Part shown: positions 8,564-15,822 of the stretch, piece after piece
How positions within the stretch are numbered: position 1 is the first letter of the stretch
Layout of the letters: each line of letters starts with the position of its first letter
From: a virus
Direction: 5' to 3' (one strand)
Virus record (IMG/VR): IMGVR_UViG_3300044732_000671
Span: 1-27,648 of that record
DNA length: 27,648 bases
Position numbers and translations under genes: made by a program
The notes under the pieces: generated by a model
Told to the model about the DNA's origin: nothing
What the model saw: the letters and a program-made list of their open reading frames with translations, nothing else
Database searches by the model: none

Positions 8564-9711
8564 TGATATACGATAATTTAAAGAAAAATACAAATAATAT
8601 AAAACCTATTAAAAACAAATTAATATATCATTTTGTTAGAGGTCCTTATGTAGAAATAAAGGGAGATAAACAAGCTGATTATAAAGTTGAGTTTTTTGAT
8701 AATAGAACTGGTAAATTAATATATACGGGACACATTAAAAATAATATGTGGACTAAATGTAGTATTGAATATTTTGTAGAATGGAAAATTGTTATCTATG
8801 AAAACGGAAATTTGTGGAATGAATATGTTTACAATGCAAATGGTAAACGTGTTTATATTTCATTAGATTCAAAAGCATTGGGAGATAGTTTAGCTTGGTT
8901 TCCATATGTTGAGGAATTTAGAAAAAAACATAATTGTGAAATTGTAACATCAACATTTATGAATAATATGTTTATGGAAAAATATAAAAACATAGAATTT
9001 GTAAATCCTGGTACGGAGGTTTACAATTTATACGCTATGTACACAATTGGAATATTTTATGGAGATAATGATGAAATAAATTTACATAAAAACCCAGCAG
9101 ACCCAAAAACACAAACAATGCAAAAGATGTGTTCTGATATTTTGGGATTGGATTTTGTTCAAGTTAAACCAAAGATAAAAGAAATAAATACAAAAATAGA
9201 TACTAATATAAAGCAAGTTTGTATTGCAATACATGGGACTGCACAACCTAAATTTTGGAATAATCCAGAAGGATGGCAGGCAGTTGTTGATTGGTTAAAT
9301 GATAGAGGATACACAGTTAAATTACTTTCAAAGGAAGGTGATAACTATATGGGAAATAAATTACCCAGTGGAATAGTAAAACATCCAAACGGCCCAATTG
9401 AATTAGTAATGGATGAAATGAAAAAATCAAAAGCATTCATTGGTATTGGTAGTGGGTTGAGTTGGTTGAGTTGGGCATTAGATGTACCTACTGTACTAAT
9501 TAGTGGATTTTCTTATAAATGGGCAGAAATGCAAGATTGTATAAGAATTGGAGCTCCACAAGGAAAATGTGAGGGGTGTTTTAATAGATTACGATTAGAC
9601 TCAGGTGATTGGAATTGGTGCCCAGACCACAAAGGAACTGATAGACAATTTGAATGCACTAAATCAATATCATCATATCAGGTGATAAAAGAATTGGAAA
9701 AATTTTTATAA
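8563..9711 (+). CDS. TibC/Aah-like O-heptosyltransferase homologue (GT9-like, iron finger)
   Basis: This encodes 382 residues; the ATG at 8563 shares its A with the TAA of the preceding gene. The N-terminal ~95 residues are a small beta domain. Then come 'SLDSKALGDSLAW' (~101-113, G107-D108-S109), 'HGTAQPKFWNNPEGWQAV' and 'IGIGSGLSWLSWALDVPT', all hallmarks of bacterial autotransporter heptosyltransferases. Four cysteines, C336, C339, C353 and C365 (C-x2-C-x13-C-x11-C, with 'GDWNWCPDHKGT' between), reproduce the iron-finger pattern described for TibC. Characterised family members transfer ADP-activated heptose to Ser residues in beta-helical adhesin repeats. The likely substrate here is a Ser/Thr-rich repetitive protein, with the giant fibre upstream the obvious candidate (inference). 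Sugar donor specificity cannot be read from sequence, and host ADP-heptose would be needed. It probably acts in the cytoplasm after the GT4-GT25 partner or in parallel with it. Confidence 0.85.
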   Translation: MIYDNLKKNTNNIKPIKNKLIYHFVRGPYVEIKGDKQADYKVEFFDNRTGKLIYTGHIKNNMWTKCSIEYFVEWKIVIYENGNLWNEYVYNANGKRVYISLDSKALGDSLAWFPYVEEFRKKHNCEIVTSTFMNNMFMEKYKNIEFVNPGTEVYNLYAMYTIGIFYGDNDEINLHKNPADPKTQTMQKMCSDILGLDFVQVKPKIKEINTKIDTNIKQVCIAIHGTAQPKFWNNPEGWQAVVDWLNDRGYTVKLLSKEGDNYMGNKLPSGIVKHPNGPIELVMDEMKKSKAFIGIGSGLSWLSWALDVPTVLISGFSYKWAEMQDCIRIGAPQGKCEGCFNRLRLDSGDWNWCPDHKGTDRQFECTKSISSYQVIKELEKFL

Positions 9712-9726
9712 AAAAATAAAAAAAAC

Positions 9727-9747
9727 ATATACTTATATATATAAACA
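9727..9747 (+). promoter_or_regulatory. Second copy of the ATATACTTATATATA motif
   Basis: ATATACTTATATATA starts at 9727 and is followed by TAAACA, as in the 6543 copy. It lies 16 nt after the stop of the heptosyltransferase-like gene and 24 nt before the ATG at 9765. It would restart transcription after the glycosyltransferase cassette. Confidence 0.5.
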
Positions 9748-9764
9748 ATTAAAAACAATATTTT

Positions 9765-10163
9765 ATGGCAGGATTAGATAACGTCCCACAAACACAATCA
9801 ATTGAAATTGCAATTGCAAAAATTGAAGAAGATGTTCTTAAATCAATGAACGAACTTAATGGTAAAATAAATTTACTTATTTCGGATTTTGGTCAAATTT
9901 ACATTCGTAAAAAGGAATTAAGTGAAGAACTTATTCGTTTAGATGATATTGTTGAAAGAGCTGAAGATGAATTTAAAGCAGCTAACAATCAAATGAAAGA
10001 AATTGTTGACTCTTTGGATGACCAATACCCACAAGGTAGAATTAACCTAAAAGAAGGTACAATTCAATATCAACCTGGTGCACCAACAAGAAAACAATTA
10101 GAAGAACAACAAGCACAAGAAAGACAACAACAGTCATCTGACTTGAAAGTTGTAAAAGAATAA
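9765..10163 (+). CDS. Coiled-coil protein, paralogue of the gene at 6570
   Basis: This encodes 132 residues. A long helical region (~15-90, rich in Glu, Ile, Leu and Lys) is followed by 'DDQYPQGRINLKEGTIQY', the signature shared with the 6570 product. A polar, Gln-rich tail (~105-125, 'EEQQAQERQQQSS') is absent from the shorter paralogue. There is no signal peptide and no known enzymatic motif. The gene starts behind the repeated 15-mer. Its stop at 10161-10163 is followed within 5 nt by the TAATATTTATA motif of the next gene. Function is unknown; an oligomeric virion or assembly component is plausible. Confidence 0.7.
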   Translation: MAGLDNVPQTQSIEIAIAKIEEDVLKSMNELNGKINLLISDFGQIYIRKKELSEELIRLDDIVERAEDEFKAANNQMKEIVDSLDDQYPQGRINLKEGTIQYQPGAPTRKQLEEQQAQERQQQSSDLKVVKE

Positions 10164-10167
10164 TATC

Positions 10168-10180
10168 TAATATTTATATA
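10168..10180 (+). promoter_or_regulatory. TAATATTTATA motif before the NMNAT/ligase gene
   Basis: TAATATTTATATA lies 15 nt before the ATG at 10195. The same 11 bases TAATATTTATA recur at 26396 ahead of the gene at 26429, and the core ATATTTATAT occurs in the gaps at 15769 and 17619. Recurrence in gene gaps suggests a phage promoter element. On the opposite strand it reads TATAAATA, the T4 late promoter string, so orientation is uncertain. Confidence 0.4.
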
Positions 10181-10194
10181 GCAACAACTATATA

Positions 10195-13100
10195 ATGGGA
10201 GAATTATTAAATTTTTTAGTAGAATCAATATTATTGGAAGCGGCTCCAATAGACAAGCAAATAGTTGTCTATTCGGGCCGCTTTCAACCTTTCCATAAGG
10301 GTCATTTCGCAACATATCAAAACCTTGTAAAGAAATTCGGGTCTGATAGTGTTTACATCGGAACTTCTAATGTTACCGATTCAAAAAAATCTCCATTTAA
10401 TTTTAACGAAAAAAAAGCAATAATGATGAAGATGTTTGGGATACCATCATCTAAAATTGTTAATGTTAAAAATCCATATGCTCCATCCGAAATCCTAAAC
10501 AAATATAATGAAGATAAAACTGCTTTAATAGTTGTAGTTGGTGAAAAGGATGAAAATCGTTTGGGTGGTAAATACTTTACTCCATATAAAGGTAAAGTAG
10601 AAGAACCCTATTTAGTTAGAGGATATGTTTACGCATCACCATCTCAATCAAATCCTATTAGTGGTACTGATGTTCGTTATTGGTTAAGTGCTGGTAGTGA
10701 GGAAGAAAGAAAGAAAAACTTTACAAAAGCTTATCCTAAGTTTGATGACCAAATATTCAAAATGATTACTCTTAAGTTGAAAAAACTTAAAGAATGTATT
10801 AATGAAGAAATCAAATTAAACGTAAAAGTTGGTGATACTTTGTTAATGGGTAAATTTAAAAACAAAAAAGTACTTGTTAAATCAATAGGTGAAGATGAGT
10901 GGGGAATGCCAACAATCAATGGTAAAAAAGCAGTAACATTCAGAATACCTAAGAAGGAAAATTTAAAGGAGATGGGACTTGGTGGTGGGGCTGGTATTGG
11001 TTTAAGTTTACCTGGTGGATATATTAATGGAGCACCAAAAGCTGATGATGTTAAGAAGGTTAGTAAAAAACTTAACAACAAAGGAATGAGTGGATATGAG
11101 AAAATTGGTGAGAATGCTGATTCCGATATGATACAATGTTCTAAATGCGATTGGGAATGGAAGAAATCCGAAGGTGGGAAAACTCCATATACATGCCATA
11201 AGTGTGGTAATGATAATTCAAATTTATACGAAATAGCAGTTCAGATTGATAAAATTCCTGGTGGGTTAGCAAATAATAAAACTACAAAAGATTTAGCAAA
11301 CAAATATAATGTAGAACTTTCCAAAATAAAAGAATATCTTACAAAAGGTATTAAAGTTGAAATGGAGCATACATCTGATATAAGATATGCAGCGGAAATA
11401 GCAATGGACCATTTATGGGAAGATTTAAAATACTACGATAAATTAGCAACTATTGAAAATACAATAGATGAAGCTACAAGCGGTGTACTTGATGGAACTC
11501 CAACATCAGGAGCCACATTTAATACAACTTGGGATGATTTTGATAATCAAGATTATTATTTACATAGTTTAGAGGGATGGGGTTTAAAATATGAAAAACC
11601 ATCTGAAATAGAAAAAAAACAAGCAACTGACCAAACACTTCCAATTGACCAGCAGAATGATGGAAAAACTCATAAATACAATCGAATTCAAAAATATAAT
11701 TTAAAATCCCCATCTGATTTTTTAAAAGAAGGATTTACAAAAGGACAATTGTTTGCTGGTAAAATGAAAGTTGGTGGAAGACCTGTAAATGTAGAAGTTG
11801 AATTGGTGGGTTCTGATAATAAAACAAATCAATTTATAACTAAAATCATATTTGTTGATAAAGGATATGAAAGACAACTTCCAATAGGTTCTACATTACC
11901 AATACCTGCTAGAATATTTAGAACACCTGGCGGAGGTTGGAGAAAAATTAAAACACCATCTGCATTTGAATCTACAAATGAAGCTACTTCATCCGAAATA
12001 CTAAAAGATTTAGATAAAGTAAAAACTGATTTACTTAAAAAAGCAGATGTATTAATTGCAAAAAAGAAAAAACTTTATTCTAATGTTGATATAGAATCTC
12101 CAATGAGTGCGGATGAAAAGAAGTTGGATAAAGATATTGCAGATATATTTTCTCAAATAAACCAATTAGTTCTTCAAAAAAGAAGTTTAAAGAAAGAATC
12201 AGTAAACGAATCACTATTATTGGAAGGTGGGGCTTATGGTCATATGAATCATCCGTTTGATATTGAAATGAACCTTACATTTGGTGACCTTAAATCAATT
12301 GTAACTAAAGCACTTAATGGTGATTTAGAATTGACTAGAGAGAAGACTGATGGGCAGGCATTAGCGGTTAGTTGGGTAAATGGTAGATTAGTTGCAGCTC
12401 GTAACAAATCACATCTAAAGAGCAAAGGAGCTGGTGCTATGACAATAGGACAGGTAGCAGATAAGTTTGCTGGTAGAGGTGGATTAACCGATGCATACAA
12501 CTTCGCTATGCAAGATTTATCAAAAGCAATAGCAGCCCTATCCGAACCACAAAGAAAGAAGATTTTTAAAGATGGTGCATGTTTTATGAATTTGGAAGTA
12601 ATATACCCAACATCAGTAAACGTAATTCCTTATAACCAACCACTTTTAGTATTTCATGGTACATTTGAGTATGATGATGCTGGTACTATTGTAGGTGAAA
12701 ATCAACAAGCAGCATCTATATTAGGTGGTATGATTAAGCAAGTAAACGCACATGTTCAATCTAAGTACACAATACAAGGACCACCAATGACTAAGTTACC
12801 TAAATCCGAAGACCTGTCTAAATTGCAAGGAAAATATTTGGGAATGATTTCAAAACTACAATCGGAATTTGGATTATCTGATAACGATGGTGTAGCGGAT
12901 TATCATCAGGCTTGGTGGAGTAAGTTCGTAGAAAAGGGTGGAAAAAAATTAGATGCACAAGAAAAAATAGGATTGGTAAAAAGATGGGCATTTAATGATA
13001 AATCATTTAGAATAGCAACAATACAAGACCCTAAATTAAGAGCTTGGGCTGAACAAACTGATAAACAAGACCAACAAAAGATATCAAAACAAAATCTAAT

Positions 13101-13419
13101 GAGATTTGAGGAGATATTCTTAGGAGTTGGTGCAGATGTATTATCATTTATGGAATCAGTACTTACTGCAAACCCTGATTCTGCCAAAAGACAAATGGTA
13201 GCTCGTTTACAATCAACAATATCTCAAGTAAAAGCAAGTGGTGACCCTAAGAAAGTTGAAAAACTTAAACTGGAGTTACAAAGATTAAATGCGTTGGGTG
13301 GATTTAATAAGATTGTACCAAACGAAGGTATTGTATTTGTCTATGGGGGTAACACATACAAACTTACAGGTGCATTCGCACCCCTAAATCAAATTTTAGG
13401 AATTTTCTTCGATAAATAA
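10195..13419 (+). CDS. Multidomain NMN adenylyltransferase-like / KxDG ligase-like protein
   Basis: This encodes 1074 residues. Residues 22-~195 are a nucleotidyltransferase fold: 'SGRFQPFHKGH' (H34-x-G-H37) and the ISSTxxR-like 'ISGTDVR' (155-161), as in NadM/NadR NMN adenylyltransferases. A Cys4 zinc ribbon follows (C315, C318, C334, C337). Next comes a DUF5661-like segment (~345-425, 'VEMEHTSDIRYAAEIAMDHL') and a beta-rich domain (~505-590). Residues ~678-1074 form a covalent nucleotidyltransferase: KTDG (K717, motif I), 'FMNLEV' (E801, motif III), 'EGIVFV' (E1044, motif IV) and 'YKL' (K1056, motif V), matching ATP-dependent RNA/DNA ligases. The N-terminus, ending 'ILLE|AAP' at residue 15, looks like a T4 capsid-targeting peptide, and further [LIV]-x-E|[AGS] sites at 426, 672 and 677 separate domains. 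It could act in NAD metabolism plus RNA repair or capping. Domains are solid; packaging and processing are inference. Confidence 0.8.
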   Translation: MGELLNFLVESILLEAAPIDKQIVVYSGRFQPFHKGHFATYQNLVKKFGSDSVYIGTSNVTDSKKSPFNFNEKKAIMMKMFGIPSSKIVNVKNPYAPSEILNKYNEDKTALIVVVGEKDENRLGGKYFTPYKGKVEEPYLVRGYVYASPSQSNPISGTDVRYWLSAGSEEERKKNFTKAYPKFDDQIFKMITLKLKKLKECINEEIKLNVKVGDTLLMGKFKNKKVLVKSIGEDEWGMPTINGKKAVTFRIPKKENLKEMGLGGGAGIGLSLPGGYINGAPKADDVKKVSKKLNNKGMSGYEKIGENADSDMIQCSKCDWEWKKSEGGKTPYTCHKCGNDNSNLYEIAVQIDKIPGGLANNKTTKDLANKYNVELSKIKEYLTKGIKVEMEHTSDIRYAAEIAMDHLWEDLKYYDKLATIENTIDEATSGVLDGTPTSGATFNTTWDDFDNQDYYLHSLEGWGLKYEKPSEIEKKQATDQTLPIDQQNDGKTHKYNRIQKYNLKSPSDFLKEGFTKGQLFAGKMKVGGRPVNVEVELVGSDNKTNQFITKIIFVDKGYERQLPIGSTLPIPARIFRTPGGGWRKIKTPSAFESTNEATSSEILKDLDKVKTDLLKKADVLIAKKKKLYSNVDIESPMSADEKKLDKDIADIFSQINQLVLQKRSLKKESVNESLLLEGGAYGHMNHPFDIEMNLTFGDLKSIVTKALNGDLELTREKTDGQALAVSWVNGRLVAARNKSHLKSKGAGAMTIGQVADKFAGRGGLTDAYNFAMQDLSKAIAALSEPQRKKIFKDGACFMNLEVIYPTSVNVIPYNQPLLVFHGTFEYDDAGTIVGENQQAASILGGMIKQVNAHVQSKYTIQGPPMTKLPKSEDLSKLQGKYLGMISKLQSEFGLSDNDGVADYHQAWWSKFVEKGGKKLDAQEKIGLVKRWAFNDKSFRIATIQDPKLRAWAEQTDKQDQQKISKQNLMRFEEIFLGVGADVLSFMESVLTANPDSAKRQMVARLQSTISQVKASGDPKKVEKLKLELQRLNALGGFNKIVPNEGIVFVYGGNTYKLTGAFAPLNQILGIFFDK

Positions 13420-13436
13420 TCGTTTTCTGAATTTTG

Positions 13437-13457
13437 ATATACTTATATATACAAATA
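13437..13457 (+). promoter_or_regulatory. Third copy of the ATATACTTATATATA motif, before the terminase genes
   Basis: ATATACTTATATATA starts at 13437 and is followed by CAAATA, 20 nt before the ATG at 13471. The 51-nt gap after the NMNAT/ligase gene holds no clear terminator. It would serve the packaging gene pair. Confidence 0.5.
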
Positions 13458-13470
13458 TATTGTAAGTAAT

Positions 13471-14154
13471 ATGGCAAAGGAATTCAATAAAAAGTTTATG
13501 CATCCAACACGTAGAAAGTTGGTGGATATGGTAATGCATGGTGCTGAATATGAAAAGGAATCATTTATTTCATTTTCTGGAGCAGATAAAGAAATTATAA
13601 AACGTAAGGTTGGTGAAAAATGGACTGATGATGATGGTAAATCTTGGGAGCAATTAGAGGCTGGTAAGGTACAAACATCAGAATTGGGCGATATAATGGC
13701 TGATGCAAGAGCTTATTTAGATAAGTTAAATACTTGTAAATCGGATAATTGTAAAACAATAAAAATAGGTAGAGTTGATAAAAAGTTAATATCTAAAACA
13801 GGATATTGTTTACATTGTCTTACAATAAAAGAATCTCAAATTAAAGTAGATGGGTTGTGGGAAGCATATGAAAATTATAAAATATTTTCTAATATGATTG
13901 CACATGGTAATGATATAGTAGCTCAATTTAAACAAGCTTATAGAGATGCAAAACAAACTTATGAAGTAGTTCAAGAAGATGGTAAAATTGAAACTTGGAA
14001 TATGGAAAGAGATGTTGAAGAACTTAAAGCAGAAATCCTTTTGGAAATTATTAAGTTTGAAGGAGAAATTGAACAAGCTACTAAATTAAGAAATGAGGCT
14101 TACGATAAATTAAAAGATAAAAATTACGATTTAGTAAGACCACTTAACGATTAG
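13471..14154 (+). CDS. Cys4 coiled-coil protein, candidate small terminase subunit
   Basis: This encodes 227 residues. The N-terminal ~85 residues are basic and helical. Four cysteines (C89, C94, C113, C116; C-x4-C-x18-C-x2-C) form a probable zinc knuckle. Residues ~125-215 are predicted helical with coiled-coil character (Glu/Lys/Leu-rich). The stop is one base before the large terminase ATG, so the two are almost certainly co-translated. In T4-like phages the small terminase gp16 sits exactly here and is helical, which makes this a positional candidate. However, the zinc site is not a feature of T4 gp16 and I see no clear sequence match, so a different packaging or DNA-binding role is possible. 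Confidence 0.6.
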   Translation: MAKEFNKKFMHPTRRKLVDMVMHGAEYEKESFISFSGADKEIIKRKVGEKWTDDDGKSWEQLEAGKVQTSELGDIMADARAYLDKLNTCKSDNCKTIKIGRVDKKLISKTGYCLHCLTIKESQIKVDGLWEAYENYKIFSNMIAHGNDIVAQFKQAYRDAKQTYEVVQEDGKIETWNMERDVEELKAEILLEIIKFEGEIEQATKLRNEAYDKLKDKNYDLVRPLND

Positions 14155-14155
14155 T

Positions 14156-15751
14156 ATGAGTACTGGTATAACACAAAAGAAATCTCTAAAAGAGATTATT
14201 GCAGAAGAATACAAAAAGTGTGCTACTGACCCAATACACTTTATGAAGAAGTATTGTATGATTCAGCATCCGGTGAGAGGTAAGATACCATTTCACCTAT
14301 TTCCATTTCAGGAAAAGACTCTAACACAATTCGCAAGTAATAGATTTAATATAGTTCTAAAATCACGTCAAACTGGTATTTCAACTTTATCGGCTGGATA
14401 TGCACTTTGGAAAATGATATTCAATTCCGATTTTAACGTATTGGTTATTGCAACAAAGCAAGATGTGGCAAAGAACTTAGTGACAAAGGTAAGAGTGATG
14501 CATGAATTGCTTCCTAGTTGGCTTAAGAACGGGTCTATGGAAGATAACAAACTTTCCCTTCGTTTAACAAATGGTTCTCAAATTAAGGCTATTGCTAGTT
14601 CTCCAGACGCAGGACGTTCTGAAGCATTATCACTTCTAATATTTGATGAGGCCGCCTTCATTGATGATATTGATGAGATTTGGGTGGCAGCTCAATCAAC
14701 TCTTTCAACGGGTGGTAGTTGTATTGCATTATCGACTCCCAATGGTGTGGGTAATTGGTTTCACCAAACTTGGTTAGGAGCTGAGGAAAGTAGAAACCCA
14801 TTTAATACAATAAGATTACATTGGACAGTACATCCTGAAAGAGACCAAAAATGGAGAGACCAGCAAGAAGAATTATTAGGAATAAAGAAAGCAGCTCAAG
14901 AGTGTGATTGTGACTTTGTAAGTTCTGGTGAAACGGTAATTGAACCGGAAACGTTAATGTTCTATAAAGAAACATATATACAGGACCCAATTGAGAAAGG
15001 TGGATTTGATGGAAACCTTTGGAAATGGGAACACCCTGATTACTCTAAATCATATATGGTAGTTGCCGATGTGGCTAGAGGAGATGGAGCCGATTATTCT
15101 ACATGTCATGTAATTGATATTGTAAACGCAACTCAAGTAGCTGAATATAAAGGTAAAGTTGATACAAAAGATTTTGGAAATTTCTTAGTAGCACTCTCAA
15201 CGGAATACAATGATGCACTTCTTGTGATAGAGAATGCAAATATTGGTTGGGCAACAATTCAGCAAGTAATTGATAGAGATTATAAAAACTTATTCTATAT
15301 GAGTAAGGATTTAAAATATATTGATACTGAAAATCAAATGACAAATAGATATAGAGCTGAAGATAGAGGATTAGTAGCTGGATTTTCAACCACTTCTAAA
15401 ACTAGACCTTTAATTATATCTAAATTAACTGATTACTTTAGAGAAAAATCAATTACAATTCGTTCTTCTCGTTTAATAGATGAGTTATTTACATTTGTCT
15501 ATATGAATGGTAGAGCAGAGGCTATGAAAGGTTATAATGATGACTTAACAATGGCATTTTCAATTGGTTTGTGGGTCAGAGATACAGCACTTCGTTTAAG
15601 ACAAGAAGGAATTGATTTAACTAAAAGTGCAGTTGGTGGTATTACTTCGCATACATATAATGGTATATATGGTGGTGGAAATACTATGGATGATGACCCG
15701 TGGAGAATGAGAGCTGGTGATGGATTTGAAGATTTAACTCAATGGTTGTAG
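14156..15751 (+). CDS. Terminase large subunit (T4 gp17-like)
   Basis: This encodes 531 residues and is the ATP-driven DNA packaging motor and headful nuclease. In the N-terminal ATPase the Walker A variant 'SRQTGIST' (70-77) parallels the gp17 'SRQxGKTT' class. The Walker B is 'LLIFDEAAFI' with D164 and E165, followed by the 'ALSTPNG' coupling motif. The C-terminal RNase H-like nuclease has 'VVADVARGDGADYS' (D305), 'LVIENANIGWA' (E359) and 'YNDDLTMA' (D462/D463), the expected acidic triad. Length is a little shorter than T4 gp17 (610). The K-to-I change in the last part of the P-loop (G-I-S-T rather than G-K-S/T) is shared with many gp17 relatives, where the lysine sits earlier; here K69 precedes SRQ. 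It begins the packaging/head gene run. Confidence 0.95.
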   Translation: MSTGITQKKSLKEIIAEEYKKCATDPIHFMKKYCMIQHPVRGKIPFHLFPFQEKTLTQFASNRFNIVLKSRQTGISTLSAGYALWKMIFNSDFNVLVIATKQDVAKNLVTKVRVMHELLPSWLKNGSMEDNKLSLRLTNGSQIKAIASSPDAGRSEALSLLIFDEAAFIDDIDEIWVAAQSTLSTGGSCIALSTPNGVGNWFHQTWLGAEESRNPFNTIRLHWTVHPERDQKWRDQQEELLGIKKAAQECDCDFVSSGETVIEPETLMFYKETYIQDPIEKGGFDGNLWKWEHPDYSKSYMVVADVARGDGADYSTCHVIDIVNATQVAEYKGKVDTKDFGNFLVALSTEYNDALLVIENANIGWATIQQVIDRDYKNLFYMSKDLKYIDTENQMTNRYRAEDRGLVAGFSTTSKTRPLIISKLTDYFREKSITIRSSRLIDELFTFVYMNGRAEAMKGYNDDLTMAFSIGLWVRDTALRLRQEGIDLTKSAVGGITSHTYNGIYGGGNTMDDDPWRMRAGDGFEDLTQWL

Positions 15752-15768
15752 TGTTTTGATAAATTACG

Positions 15769-15778
15769 ATATTTATAT
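15769..15778 (+). promoter_or_regulatory. ATATTTATAT motif and small hairpins in the terminase-portal gap
   Basis: The 71-nt gap 15752-15822 contains ATATTTATAT inside a short palindrome (GATAT-TT-ATATC). This is nested within a weaker stem made by TTTTGA near 15755 and TCAAAA near 15788. The ATATTTATA core recurs at 10170, 17619 and 26398. It may be a promoter or a processing signal. A three-codon ATG-TCA-AAA-TAG reading frame at 15785 is probably fortuitous. Confidence 0.35.
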
Positions 15779-15822
15779 CATATAATGTCAAAATAGGATT
15801 TTGTAGAAAATAATAATAAATT

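Noticed and set aside
15785-15796. ATG-TCA-AAA-TAG mini reading frame in the terminase-portal gap
   Set aside because: Three codons, no conserved feature; likely chance in AT-rich DNA.
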